A stretch of 64,000 bases of DNA. It comes from Agathobaculum massiliense (GTDB lineage Bacteria > Bacillota > Clostridia > Oscillospirales > Butyricicoccaceae). Positions 1 through 9,138 of the stretch are shown here, one piece after another. The stretch is taken from positions 3,102,501 to 3,166,500 of the forward strand of contig NZ_OMPN01000001.1 of NCBI RefSeq assembly GCF_900291975.1, read 5' to 3'. The notes beneath the pieces were generated by a model, which ran no database searches, was not told the origin of the DNA, and saw nothing but the letters and a program-made list of their open reading frames with translations. The stretch's first letter is position 1; each line of letters starts with the position of its first letter. The translations under genes were made by a program, and so were the position numbers.

Positions 1-1696
<1,696 letters not shown>

Positions 1697-1811
1697 CATA
1701 TTAGAGGCAATCTCAGATTTTACTCTTTGTTTGCCATAGTTATTGTTCAGTTTTCAAGGTGTAAGACCTTCTGTTTCTGCGAAAAGAAAATTTCTTTTCA
1801 AGGAGAAGCAT
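1697..1811 (+). other. 23S to tRNA spacer
   Basis: The spacer holds a TTGTTCAGTTTTCAAGG element near 1743-1760, of the kind common in Firmicutes rRNA operon spacers, and no gene. It should be processed out of the primary rRNA transcript; that is inference from position. Confidence 0.6.
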
Positions 1812-1887
1812 GCACCATTAGCTCAGTTGGTAGAGCAACTGACTCTTAATCAGTGGGTCCACGGTTCGAGCCCGTGATGGTGTACCA
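1812..1887 (+). tRNA. tRNA-Lys (anticodon CTT)
   Basis: A complete 76-nt cloverleaf with encoded CCA. The acceptor GCACCAT pairs with ATGGTGT, the anticodon stem is ACTGA/TCAGT around the loop CTCTTAA (anticodon CTT, reads AAG), and the T arm contains GGTTCGAGCCC. It lies between the 23S and 5S genes and is probably cotranscribed with them. Confidence 0.97.
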
Positions 1888-1964
1888 GAAACGGTGCGCT
1901 GTGGGATTGGCCGAGTTCAGTCCCACGGTGGAGCCGGCAAGCATACCGGAAGCAGGCTGGAAAT

Positions 1965-2039
1965 GGCCCGTTGGTCAAGCGGTTAAGACGGCGGCCTCTC
2001 ACGCCGCAAACGGGGGTTCGATTCCCCCACGGGTCACCA
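1965..2039 (+). tRNA. tRNA-Glu (anticodon CTC)
   Basis: A 75-nt cloverleaf with encoded CCA. Acceptor GGCCCGT pairs with ACGGGTC (one G-T), the anticodon stem GCGGC/GCCGC encloses CTCTCAC (anticodon CTC, reads GAG), and the T arm is GGGGGTTCGATTCCCCC. It is 77 nt downstream of tRNA-Lys and upstream of the 5S gene. Confidence 0.96.
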
Positions 2040-2117
2040 TCTTTGACGGTTGACAAGATGGCGGCGATGTGGTATGTTTTACAAGGTGAGTAAATGCCTG
2101 GAGCATTTCTCGATATA

Positions 2118-2233
<116 letters not shown>

Positions 2234-2239
2234 ATCACG

Positions 2240-2268
2240 AAAGCAGCAACTTTGGTTGCTGCTTTTCT
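2240..2268 (+). terminator. Terminator of rRNA operon
   Basis: An AAAGCAGCAAC / GTTGCTGCTTTT hairpin with a TTTG loop and T-rich tail immediately after 5S. It is a standard intrinsic terminator. Confidence 0.9.
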
Positions 2269-2289
2269 TCTGTTTGAGGAGGGAAAAGC

Positions 2290-2937
2290 ATGTATCAATA
2301 TATTTTATTTGATCTGGATGGGACACTGACCGATCCGCGAGAGGGAATCACAAGGTCTGTGCAGTATGCGCTCGGCAAAATGGGAATTGATGCGCCCGAT
2401 CGAACAGCCTTGGAACATTTTATCGGTCCGCCGCTCTATGATGAATTCATTCGCTGCTATGGATTTGACGATGCTGGCGCAAAGCAGGCGGTCGCGGCTT
2501 ACCGAGAGCGCTTCAGTGTGCGGGGCTGGAAAGAAAACCTTTTGTTTTCAGGCGTTCCGGAGTTGTTGCGGGCGCTGAAGGACGCAGGAAAGAAAGCGGC
2601 CATTGCGTCCTCCAAGCCAACGGTTTTTGTGGAGAAAATTTTGCAGAGGTTCCAGATCGACTCTTATTTCGATGTCGTTTCCGGCGCCACGCTGGATGGT
2701 GTGATCTCTACCAAATCACAGGTTGTCAGGCAGGCGTTGGAGATGCTGCAGGTGCGGGAACGTTCCGAAGCGGTTTTGGTGGGGGACCGGATGCATGACG
2801 CGGAGGGGGCGCAGAACAACGGCATCGCGTGTATTGGTGTTACCTTTGGCTTTGGCGGCAGGGATGAGTTGGCTTGTGCCGGCGTAGACCAAATTGTTGA
2901 TACGATGGAAGAACTGCGGGAATTGCTTTTGAAGTGA
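2290..2937 (+). CDS. HAD-superfamily hydrolase, phosphoglycolate phosphatase/PpaX-like
   Basis: A 215-residue cytosolic phosphatase of the haloacid dehalogenase superfamily. Motif I is DLDGT with nucleophile Asp8 and Asp10, motif II is Ser107 (IASSK), Lys142 is a likely motif III lysine, and motif IV is GDRMHD (Asp166, Asp170). The helical cap between motifs I and II (about residues 17-85) fits subfamily I, which includes phosphoglycolate phosphatase, pyrophosphatase PpaX and 5'-nucleotidases; the substrate cannot be read from sequence. The start follows GAGGAGGGAAAAGC. It stands alone between the rRNA terminator and a converging flavodoxin gene. Confidence 0.88.
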   Translation: MYQYILFDLDGTLTDPREGITRSVQYALGKMGIDAPDRTALEHFIGPPLYDEFIRCYGFDDAGAKQAVAAYRERFSVRGWKENLLFSGVPELLRALKDAGKKAAIASSKPTVFVEKILQRFQIDSYFDVVSGATLDGVISTKSQVVRQALEMLQVRERSEAVLVGDRMHDAEGAQNNGIACIGVTFGFGGRDELACAGVDQIVDTMEELRELLLK

Positions 2938-2950
2938 GGAACAACGCGGA

Positions 2951-2980
2951 AAGGCGGCTGGTGACAGCCGCCTTTTTTAT
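2951..2980. terminator. Bidirectional terminator between converging genes
   Basis: The hairpin AAGGCGGCTG/CAGCCGCCTT followed by TTTTT sits after the HAD gene and overlaps the 3' end of the convergent flavodoxin gene, so it may serve both strands; the T tract is on the plus strand. Confidence 0.8.
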
Positions 2981-3672
2981 TTCCAGGGTGATTTTCCGTC
3001 CATCCAGCCCTGCGTTTTCCAGTAGGCATGGTCGCTGGCTGTAAGGCCGCCGCCCATTTTGCGGCTGAGCCAGTACCGCATGCGTACACCGCAGCGCGGT
3101 TCGACCGGAGCGGGTTGGAGCCTGCGGGCGAGGCGCTGCATATCCCGCCGCATTTTTTCTTTTCGCGATTCGCTTAGTTCGGCGGCTTTCAGCGCCATCG
3201 AGCGGATGCCGTAGGTATATACCCGCCCGACGCCCCACCAGTTTACGCTGTCTTTCATATCCCGCAGCGTCTGCCTGATGCCGCTTCCCGCAGCGGTTGC
3301 CAGCAGGACGGCGGTTTTGTGCGCCAGTTTACTGTTTGGACGATGGACGATCCAGCGGTTGCCCAAGTGATCCAGAAAGGATTTCATTGCGCCGGTTACA
3401 TGGTAAGCATACACCGGACTGGCCAGAAGAATAACGTCGGATGCGTCGATTGCCTGTAAAATAGGCTTGAGCTGTGCGGGTGCCTGCTGGCATAGGGGTT
3501 CGCTGGCTTCAAAGCATGCGCAGCAGCCGCTGCAGAAGTGACTGAAATCCTGTGGGAGAAAAAACTCCGAAAATGTACTACTGTTATCCTGTGGAAGCGA
3601 CTGCATCAGTATGCGCGCCAGCAAAACGGTGCTGCCTGCGTGGCTGGTTCCATAAATCGCGGTGATCTTCAT
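2977..3672 (-). CDS. Flavodoxin-like NAD(P)H-dependent oxidoreductase
   Basis: A 231-residue flavodoxin-fold protein. The N-terminus MKITAIYGTSHAGST is an FMN phosphate-binding loop, a Cys-rich CSGCCACF segment lies near residue 48, and a typical SPVYAYHVTGAMKSFLDH segment near residue 85 binds the flavin ring. This matches NADPH-dependent FMN reductases and related iron-sulfur-flavoprotein-like enzymes. The start ATG follows AAAGGAGCTGAAAAT, which overlaps the stop codon of the metallo-hydrolase upstream (4-nt gap), so the two are translationally coupled and probably act on the same stress or detoxification problem. Physiological substrate unknown. Confidence 0.82.
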   Translation of the reverse strand: MKITAIYGTSHAGSTVLLARILMQSLPQDNSSTFSEFFLPQDFSHFCSGCCACFEASEPLCQQAPAQLKPILQAIDASDVILLASPVYAYHVTGAMKSFLDHLGNRWIVHRPNSKLAHKTAVLLATAAGSGIRQTLRDMKDSVNWWGVGRVYTYGIRSMALKAAELSESRKEKMRRDMQRLARRLQPAPVEPRCGVRMRYWLSRKMGGGLTASDHAYWKTQGWMDGKSPWK

Positions 3673-3676
3673 ATTT

Positions 3677-4291
3677 TCAGCTCCTTTGTATTTTGTCGGC
3701 CAAATACCACAGCCGCTCCATCGGGAACGGGCGGCCGTGGGCCGGATAAATCATGCTGCAGTCCAGCCTTGCCAGACGCAGCAGGCTGTCTCGCGCGGCC
3801 TGTGGGTTTTCGCTGTATCCAAGCAGGGCAGGGTGTAGAAACGACATAACGGCGTCGCCTGCGAAAAGGCAGTCCTCCACCAGTAGCGCGCAGGAGCCGG
3901 CGGTGTGTCCTGGGCAGGGTATCGGTGTTGCGCTGGGCGGCAGTCCGTCCGGCACGAGGAAGGCCGGTGAAAAGGGGACGTGTTTCTCCTTTTTTCGGCC
4001 GCTGCGGACCGCCCTGATGTCCGGTGCCGGCGGCATAACAAGGGCAAGGTCAGCAGGGTGCAGCGCGGCGGGGATGCCGTAATATTCCTGTAAAGCGGCG
4101 GCATGGCCGATGTGGTCGGTATGGCCGTGTGTCAGGAACAGCAGTTCGATCATATGCGGGTCAACCGTGCGCTGCAGGTGTCCGAGGAACCGACGATCCC
4201 ATGCGATACCGGCGTCGACCAGCAGCGTCCGGCCGCTCCATTGAATCAGCCAACAGTTTGTCATTCCGGAACGGATACGGTGAATACGCAT
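3677..4291 (-). CDS. Metallo-beta-lactamase fold hydrolase
   Basis: A 204-residue protein with the complete binuclear metal signature: HGHTDHIGHA, then PGHTAGS, then GDAVMS, then YPAHG. The fold is that of glyoxalase II and related hydrolases. The frame stays open far upstream but translation most plausibly begins at the ATG at 4291, preceded by CAAGGAGGAAAAAC; upstream codons overlap the divergent TetR gene. It heads a two-gene unit with the flavodoxin gene and is transcribed away from the TetR regulator, which probably controls it. Substrate not deducible. Confidence 0.87.
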   Translation of the reverse strand: MRIHRIRSGMTNCWLIQWSGRTLLVDAGIAWDRRFLGHLQRTVDPHMIELLFLTHGHTDHIGHAAALQEYYGIPAALHPADLALVMPPAPDIRAVRSGRKKEKHVPFSPAFLVPDGLPPSATPIPCPGHTAGSCALLVEDCLFAGDAVMSFLHPALLGYSENPQAARDSLLRLARLDCSMIYPAHGRPFPMERLWYLADKIQRS

Positions 4292-4302
4292 GTTTTTCCT
4301 CC

Positions 4303-4331
4303 TTGCTTTTCTGGCCAATGCAGAGTATAAT
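4303..4331 (+). promoter_or_regulatory. Sigma-A promoter of tetR-type gene
   Basis: TTGCTT at 4303-4308, 17-bp spacer, TATAAT at 4326-4331. The predicted start of transcription is about 4338, inside the palindrome that follows. Confidence 0.75.
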
Positions 4332-4336
4332 GCAGG

Positions 4337-4352
4337 TGACACATTCGTGTCA
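4337..4352. promoter_or_regulatory. Putative TetR operator palindrome
   Basis: Perfect inverted repeat TGACAC-ATTC-GTGTCA, with an additional TGACAC half-site at 4369-4374 just before the start codon. Its place over the transcription start between divergent genes suggests autoregulation and control of the metallo-hydrolase unit. This is inferred from symmetry and position only. Confidence 0.6.
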
Positions 4353-4375
4353 AGGCGTTTGGCGCAAGTGACACG

Positions 4376-4957
4376 ATGGAAGAATCTTTGTGTCGGGAGA
4401 TGGGCCGAGTGGAAAAAAGCCAAAACCCGATTGCCGTCCGATCTCGCTCCATGCTGCAGCAGGCGATGCTGGAACTGCTCACGGAGCAACCCTATGGGCA
4501 GATTACGGTAACGGCGCTGTGCGAACATGCGCAGCTCGGACGGAAGACCTTTTACCGCAACTACGCGGAAAAGGATGACATATTGCGGGAATATATCGCC
4601 TGCCTGGCAGACGGCTTTCTGGAAAAGCTGCGGGAGCAGGCCCCCTTTGGCGATACCGCGTTCGCACAAACGCTGTTCGCCTATTGGAAGCCGTACGCGG
4701 ACCTGTTCCGTCTGTTGGAGCAAAGCGGCGAATTCCGGTTTGTGCAGCGGGAATTTGAACGGGTGGCTGCGCGGGTCGGCGGCTGGTTTACCTGTCCGGA
4801 GGCCATGAGGGAGGACCGGACGTTCCAGCGGTATTGCGCCAGCTTTGTGTCGGGAGGCTGCTACGCGCTGCTGCGGGACTGGATGTGCGGAGGCGCCGTC
4901 GAACCCGTGGAGCAAATGACCACGCTTTTTTGTCAGATTCGACGACTGAAAGCATAG
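4376..4957 (+). CDS. TetR/AcrR-family transcriptional regulator
   Basis: Up to 193 residues. The N-terminal helix-turn-helix (about residues 30-70, ITVTALCEHAQLGRKTFYRNY) is a clear TetR DNA-binding domain with the typical TFYRNYAEKDDIL ending; the C-terminal ligand domain is unrelated to anything I recognise, as usual. The start at 4376 is uncertain: the in-frame ATG at 4400 has a closer GGGAG. It is divergent from the metallo-hydrolase/flavodoxin pair and lies next to a TGACAC palindrome, so it likely represses that pair and itself in response to a small molecule. Confidence 0.85.
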   Translation: MEESLCREMGRVEKSQNPIAVRSRSMLQQAMLELLTEQPYGQITVTALCEHAQLGRKTFYRNYAEKDDILREYIACLADGFLEKLREQAPFGDTAFAQTLFAYWKPYADLFRLLEQSGEFRFVQREFERVAARVGGWFTCPEAMREDRTFQRYCASFVSGGCYALLRDWMCGGAVEPVEQMTTLFCQIRRLKA

Positions 4958-4966
4958 AGACGCGCC

Positions 4967-4995
4967 TTTACCAGGGGGTTCAAGTGTGGTAAAAT
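4967..4995 (+). promoter_or_regulatory. Sigma-A promoter of the VOC-hydrolase-aminotransferase cluster
   Basis: TTTACC at 4967-4972, 17-bp spacer, TAAAAT at 4990-4995, giving a leader of about 155 nt before the first gene. No riboswitch-like structure was recognised in the leader. Confidence 0.55.
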
Positions 4996-5156
4996 AACAA
5001 TATGCAGGCTTTGACCGCGCTGTCCGCTGGAAGGCGGTATCGGGAAACTATATGCGGCCGGCCTGTGTTTGTTTCTTCTAAAGCGCAGGAAAAGCAGGAA
5101 TTTACCCGTAGCTGTGGATAGTTGGCGCCAGCGACGCCATAATGGGAGGGAGAAGG

Positions 5157-5630
5157 ATGATTCAATACCAGTTGCCACTGCTGGCGGTGCGGGATGTGGA
5201 GGTTTCCAAGCGGTTTTACCACGACCTATTTGAGCAGGAGGTGTCGATGGATCTGGGGCGGAACGTGACGTTTTCGGGCGGCTTCGCGATCCAGCAGGAT
5301 TTCGACTGGCTGGTAGGCATCCCCAAATCCACAATCCTGCACCAGACGAATAATATGGAGCTGTATTTCGAGGTCGACGATTTTGAAGCCTTTTGGAGCA
5401 GGCTGCAGCAGCATCCGGACGTCGATCTGGTGCATGGACCCAAAACGCATGAATGGCACCAGCGCGTGGTGCGACTTTACGATCCGGACTGGCATATGAT
5501 CGAGGTAGGGGAGTCCATGACGGTCGTTGTGCAGCGCCTGCTGCGCGAGGGGAACGATGTGGAGCGGACCGCGGAAATGACCCAGCTTCCGGTCGGGTTT
5601 GTGGAACAGTGCAGGAAAGGTATGGAATAA
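5157..5630 (+). CDS. VOC (glyoxalase/bleomycin resistance) superfamily protein
   Basis: A 157-residue protein with the paired beta-alpha-beta-beta-beta modules of the vicinal oxygen chelate fold: LLAVRDVEVSKRFYHDLF at the N-terminus, MELYFEVDDFEAF in the middle and RLYDPDWHMIEVGE at the end of the second module. A C-terminal extension after residue 122 is helical. The ATG at 5157 follows GGGAGGGAGAAGG; an upstream in-frame ATG at 5142 lies inside that ribosome-binding site and is unlikely. It leads a tight cluster with an alpha/beta hydrolase 2 nt downstream. Substrate unknown. Confidence 0.85.
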   Translation: MIQYQLPLLAVRDVEVSKRFYHDLFEQEVSMDLGRNVTFSGGFAIQQDFDWLVGIPKSTILHQTNNMELYFEVDDFEAFWSRLQQHPDVDLVHGPKTHEWHQRVVRLYDPDWHMIEVGESMTVVVQRLLREGNDVERTAEMTQLPVGFVEQCRKGME

Positions 5631-5632
5631 AT

Positions 5633-6355
5633 ATGTTTGGTTATCAGGCGGAGTTCGTCGACTGCGGCGATGCCCGCATTGCCTGTTATGATATTGGCCG
5701 CGGCAAGCCGCTTGTCCTGCTGCATGGAAACGGTGAGGACAGCGCGTACTGGAAAGCACAGGTACCGGAGTTTACGCGGTTTTACCGCGTGATTGCGGTG
5801 GACAGCCGGGGACACGGCGCCTCGGAAAGCGGCGCGCATGGCCTGTCGTTCGACCAAATGGCGCAGGATTTGAAAACCGTATTGGATGCGCGCGGGGTAA
5901 AAAAAGCGCATATCCTCGGCTTTTCGGATGGCGGCAACCTGGCGATCAAGTTCGCGCTCACCTATCCGGCGTATGTGGACAAGCTGATCCTGAACGGCGC
6001 CAATATCGAAATGTTCGGCGGCATCAAGCCGCATATCCAGCTTCCGGTATATGCGGGGTATGGCGTTCTGGCCGTGCTGGGGTGCCTGAGCAAAAAGGCG
6101 GCCCGCAAGCGTGACGTGATGGGCCTGATGGTTCATCCTTACGGCGTGGGCATGGACGATCTTGCCCGCCTGAACATGCCGACGCTGATCATCGTGGGCG
6201 AGCATGACATGGTGCGGGCCAGCCAGACTAAAGAAATGGCGGCGCGGATCCCGCACTGTCGGGTCGAGGTGTTTCGGGATGGGGACCATTTTGTTGCGGC
6301 AAAGCAGCCGTCCCGTTTCAACCGGACGGTGATAGAATTTTTACTGGGGAGATAG
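5633..6355 (+). CDS. Alpha/beta-fold hydrolase
   Basis: A 240-residue serine hydrolase. It has the oxyanion segment LLHGNGED, the DSRGHGASES strand, nucleophile Ser98 in GFSDG, acid Asp192 in VGEHD and His219 in DGDHF, a complete triad. The closest general type is the 2-hydroxymuconate semialdehyde hydrolase or non-haem peroxidase-like group. No signal peptide, so cytosolic. It starts 2 nt after the VOC gene stop, with AGGAAAGG inside that gene as ribosome-binding site, and is followed 5 nt later by an aminotransferase. Confidence 0.88.
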   Translation: MFGYQAEFVDCGDARIACYDIGRGKPLVLLHGNGEDSAYWKAQVPEFTRFYRVIAVDSRGHGASESGAHGLSFDQMAQDLKTVLDARGVKKAHILGFSDGGNLAIKFALTYPAYVDKLILNGANIEMFGGIKPHIQLPVYAGYGVLAVLGCLSKKAARKRDVMGLMVHPYGVGMDDLARLNMPTLIIVGEHDMVRASQTKEMAARIPHCRVEVFRDGDHFVAAKQPSRFNRTVIEFLLGR

Positions 6356-6360
6356 ACAAC

Positions 6361-7527
6361 ATGCAATTCATCAAAGCGGGAGAGCCTGCGGACAGCAACA
6401 TTTTCAATAAGTTGGACGAACGCAAGCGCCGCCTGCTGGCAAGCGGGCGGGATGTGATCAATTTGTCGATCGGCACGCCGGATTTCCAGCCGGACCGGCA
6501 TGTGATGGAGGCGGTCAGCCGCGCGGCGCTCGATCCGGAGCAGTATAAGTATTCGCTGACCGAGACGCGCGCGCTGCTCGACGCGGTGCAGGACTGGTAC
6601 AGCCGCCGCTATGGCGTACAGCTTGCGGACGAGGAGATCATGGCCGTATGCGGCTCGCAGGAGGGCATCGCCCATGTCGGTTTTGCGTTCGCGGGGCCGA
6701 ACGACCTGATCCTCGCCCCCGACCCGGGCTACCCGATTTTCTCTTTCGGCCCGCTGATGACCGGCGCTACGGTTGGCCTGTATCCGCTGCGGGCGGAAAA
6801 CAACTGGCAGCTTGATTTCGCGGATATACCGGGGGAGGTCGCCAGCCGCGCCAAAGCGATGGTTGTATCCTATCCGAACAATCCGACCGCTTCGGTCGCG
6901 GACCGGTCGTTTTATGAGAGGCTCGTGGCCTATGCGCGCGAGCATCAAATCATCATCCTGCACGATAACGCCTATTCCGACCTGCTCCTCAACGGGGAAC
7001 AGGGGCTGTCATTCCTGTCCATACCGGGCGCAAAAGAAGTCGGGATCGAATTTAATTCCCTTTCCAAGACGTATAACCTGACCGGCATGCGCGTATCATT
7101 TGCGCTCGGCAACCGTGAGATAATCAGCCGGTTCCGCGCGTTCCGCTCGCAGATCGACTACGGGATGTTCTATCCCATCCAGGCGGGCGCGGTCGCGGCG
7201 CTGACCGGACCGCAGGAGATTGTTGCGCGCAATCGGCAGGGCTACATGGCGCGACGCGACGCGCTGTGCGGCGGCCTGCGCAAAATCGGCTGGGATGTGC
7301 CGGACGCGCAGGGTACCATGTTCGTGTGGGCGAGAATACCGGAGCGGTTCGGCTCGTCCGTAGAATTCGTGCTGGAGCTGATGGAAAAAACCGGAGTGAT
7401 CTGCGTGCCGGGCAGCGCGTTCGGCGGGCAGGGCGAGGGCTATGTCCGATTCGCGCTGGTCGTACCACCCGAACGGATGCGGGAAGCGGTCGAACGGATC
7501 GTGGAAAGCGGTATTTTGAAAGGGTGA
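6361..7527 (+). CDS. PLP-dependent aminotransferase, class I/II
   Basis: A 388-residue fold-type I aminotransferase. Visible features are the N-terminal IGTPDFQPD, the cofactor site YPNNPT (Asn174), Asp202 with Tyr205 in DNAYSD, the Schiff-base Lys236 in NSLSKTYNLTG, and the C-terminal YVRFAL arginine that binds the substrate carboxylate. The overall pattern is close to the LL-diaminopimelate/aspartate aminotransferase group found in clostridia, but the amino donor cannot be fixed from sequence. It is cotranscribed with the VOC proteins and hydrolase. Confidence 0.88.
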   Translation: MQFIKAGEPADSNIFNKLDERKRRLLASGRDVINLSIGTPDFQPDRHVMEAVSRAALDPEQYKYSLTETRALLDAVQDWYSRRYGVQLADEEIMAVCGSQEGIAHVGFAFAGPNDLILAPDPGYPIFSFGPLMTGATVGLYPLRAENNWQLDFADIPGEVASRAKAMVVSYPNNPTASVADRSFYERLVAYAREHQIIILHDNAYSDLLLNGEQGLSFLSIPGAKEVGIEFNSLSKTYNLTGMRVSFALGNREIISRFRAFRSQIDYGMFYPIQAGAVAALTGPQEIVARNRQGYMARRDALCGGLRKIGWDVPDAQGTMFVWARIPERFGSSVEFVLELMEKTGVICVPGSAFGGQGEGYVRFALVVPPERMREAVERIVESGILKG

Positions 7528-7536
7528 CCTTGTGAT

Positions 7537-7920
7537 ATGAAGATTGACCATGCGGCGCTGTATACCTTCGATTTGGAGCGGCTGCGCGCCTTTTATGAGG
7601 ATTACTTCGACGGTAAAGCAAACAAGCAGTATCGGAATGAGAAAACCGGTCTGCAGACCTACTTTATTTCCTTTGCGGATGGCGCGCGGCTGGAGCTGAT
7701 GACGCGACCGGAATTGGAGGAATGCGAGCGGTCGCGCCTGTGGACAGGCTGGACCCACTTGGCATTCAAAGCGGGGACGTGCGAAAATGTGGACGCGCTG
7801 ACCGAGCGTCTGCGCGCGGACGGCTATGAAGTGACAAGCGGGCCGCGCGTGACGGGTGATGGGTATTATGAAAGCTGCGTGCTCGATCCGGATGGAAACA
7901 CGGTCGAAATCACCGCGTGA
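7537..7920 (+). CDS. VOC-family glyoxalase-like protein
   Basis: A 127-residue single-unit VOC protein (MKIDHAALYTFDLERLRAFY at the N-terminus, ARLELMTRPE in the middle, VLDPDGNTVEIT at the C-terminus). His5, Glu74 and the terminal Glu are at positions typical of metal ligands in lactoylglutathione lyase relatives. It begins 9 nt after the aminotransferase. Likely a small-molecule lyase or isomerase; the reaction is unknown. Confidence 0.85.
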   Translation: MKIDHAALYTFDLERLRAFYEDYFDGKANKQYRNEKTGLQTYFISFADGARLELMTRPELEECERSRLWTGWTHLAFKAGTCENVDALTERLRADGYEVTSGPRVTGDGYYESCVLDPDGNTVEITA

Positions 7921-7956
7921 GCTGATCCCGCGGACAGCGAATAAAAGGAGCGGAAG

Positions 7957-8706
7957 ATGAAATTAATTTCCTGGAATGTAAACGGACTGCGCGCGTGCGT
8001 GGGCAAGGGCTTTTTTTCGTTTATGGAAGCGGAGCAGCCGGATATGCTGTGTCTGCAGGAAACCAAGCTGCAACCCGAGCAGGCCCCGCAGATTGAGGGA
8101 TACTATGAATACTGGAATTCAGCGGAAAAAAAGGGGTATTCCGGCGTAGCCCTGTTTTCCAAAACCGAGCCGGAGGCGGTTTCTTACGGCCTTGGCATTG
8201 ACGAGCATGACCATGAGGGGCGCGTCATTACGGCGGATTATGGGGCGTTTTATCTGGTTACGGTCTACACCCCCAATTCGCAGGATGAGCTGAAGCGTCT
8301 AGATTATCGGATGCGCTGGGAGGACGACTTCCGCGCCTACCTTCAAAAGCTGGATGCGGAGAAGCCGGTCATTGTGTGCGGGGACATGAACGTTGCGCAT
8401 CAGGAGATCGACCTGAAAAACCCCAAAACCAATCGCCGCAACGCAGGCTTCACCGATGAGGAGCGCGCCAAAATGACCGAGCTGCTCAGCGCAGGCTTTA
8501 CAGATACGTTCCGGCATTTTTATCCGGAGATGACGGGCGCGTACTCCTGGTGGAGCTATCGCTTCAAGGCGCGGGAGAAGAACGCGGGCTGGCGTATCGA
8601 CTACTTCCTGGTGTCCAACCGGCTGATCGGTCGTGTCAAGGCCGCGCGTATCCTGAGCGATGTGTTCGGGTCGGATCACTGTCCGGTGCTGATCGAGCTG
8701 GAGTGA
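7957..8706 (+). CDS. xth: Exodeoxyribonuclease III (AP endonuclease)
   Basis: A 249-residue member of the exonuclease III/AP endonuclease family: SWNVNGLR (Asn7), LQETKL (Glu35), the Tyr in [17 protein letters not shown] (Asp and Asn of the active site), WRIDYFLVS and the terminal SDHCPV histidine. It repairs abasic sites and trims blocked 3' ends in base-excision repair. Full length for the family. The ribosome-binding site is AAAAGGAGCGGAAG. The stop codon overlaps the start of the CPCC gene. Confidence 0.95.
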   Translation: MKLISWNVNGLRACVGKGFFSFMEAEQPDMLCLQETKLQPEQAPQIEGYYEYWNSAEKKGYSGVALFSKTEPEAVSYGLGIDEHDHEGRVITADYGAFYLVTVYTPNSQDELKRLDYRMRWEDDFRAYLQKLDAEKPVIVCGDMNVAHQEIDLKNPKTNRRNAGFTDEERAKMTELLSAGFTDTFRHFYPEMTGAYSWWSYRFKAREKNAGWRIDYFLVSNRLIGRVKAARILSDVFGSDHCPVLIELE

Positions 8707-9095
8707 TGGGAGTAGAGTGGGAAAAGGACTGGTTTTTGCCTGAGGCGCAAGACGATGAGATCTTTGTGTCTTGGCCGCCTTGGGTGCCTGAGGACGACGC
8801 GCCGCCCGACCCGTGGGAGCGCCCCGATCTGCCCGACCTTGACGAGGAGCAGGCGCTACCGTGGTCGCCCGAGATGCCGGTTGAGCCCTGCCCCTGCTGC
8901 GGGGCGGATATCCCCCAAAATCCATCGTGGGGGTATATCTGTCCGACCTGCCTGTGGGAGATCGATTACGACGCGCAGGATGCGCCCGAGGAACCGAGCG
9001 ACCAGAACCACGGCCTTTCGCTGGAGGAGGCGCGGATGAATTTCCGTACCTTTGGGTGCAGCAGCCCGTGGCTTATAGAGAGGGAAAACGAATAA
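8706..9095 (+). CDS. CPCC-type cysteine-rich protein
   Basis: A 129-residue protein. The first 60 residues are acidic and Trp/Pro-rich; residues 61-120 hold a zinc-ribbon-like unit: CPCCGADIPQ, then CPTCLWEIDY, then the characteristic DQNHGLSLEEARMNFRTFG tail seen in CPCC-family proteins. Four cysteines in two pairs suggest a structural zinc site. Function of the family is unknown. The ATG shares a base with the xth stop codon (TGATG), so the pair is translationally coupled. A terminator follows directly. Confidence 0.82.
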   Translation: MGVEWEKDWFLPEAQDDEIFVSWPPWVPEDDAPPDPWERPDLPDLDEEQALPWSPEMPVEPCPCCGADIPQNPSWGYICPTCLWEIDYDAQDAPEEPSDQNHGLSLEEARMNFRTFGCSSPWLIERENE

Positions 9096-9125
9096 AAAAC
9101 ACGCTGCTTTGGCAGCGTGTTTTTC
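9096..9125. terminator. Terminator between CPCC gene and AEC transporter gene
   Basis: AAAAAACACGCTGC / GCAGCGTGTTTTT hairpin with runs of A and T on both sides, usable in both directions between converging genes. Confidence 0.9.
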
Positions 9126-9138
9126 TATAGGTTGCCGG

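Noticed and set aside
1888-1964. Possible third tRNA between tRNA-Lys and tRNA-Glu
   Set aside because: It contains a stem (GTGGGA/TCCCAC) but no cloverleaf, T arm or CCA.
4292-4915. N-terminal extension of the metallo-hydrolase to 412 residues
   Set aside because: The extension is antisense to the TetR-type gene, and a strong ribosome-binding site precedes the internal ATG at 4291.
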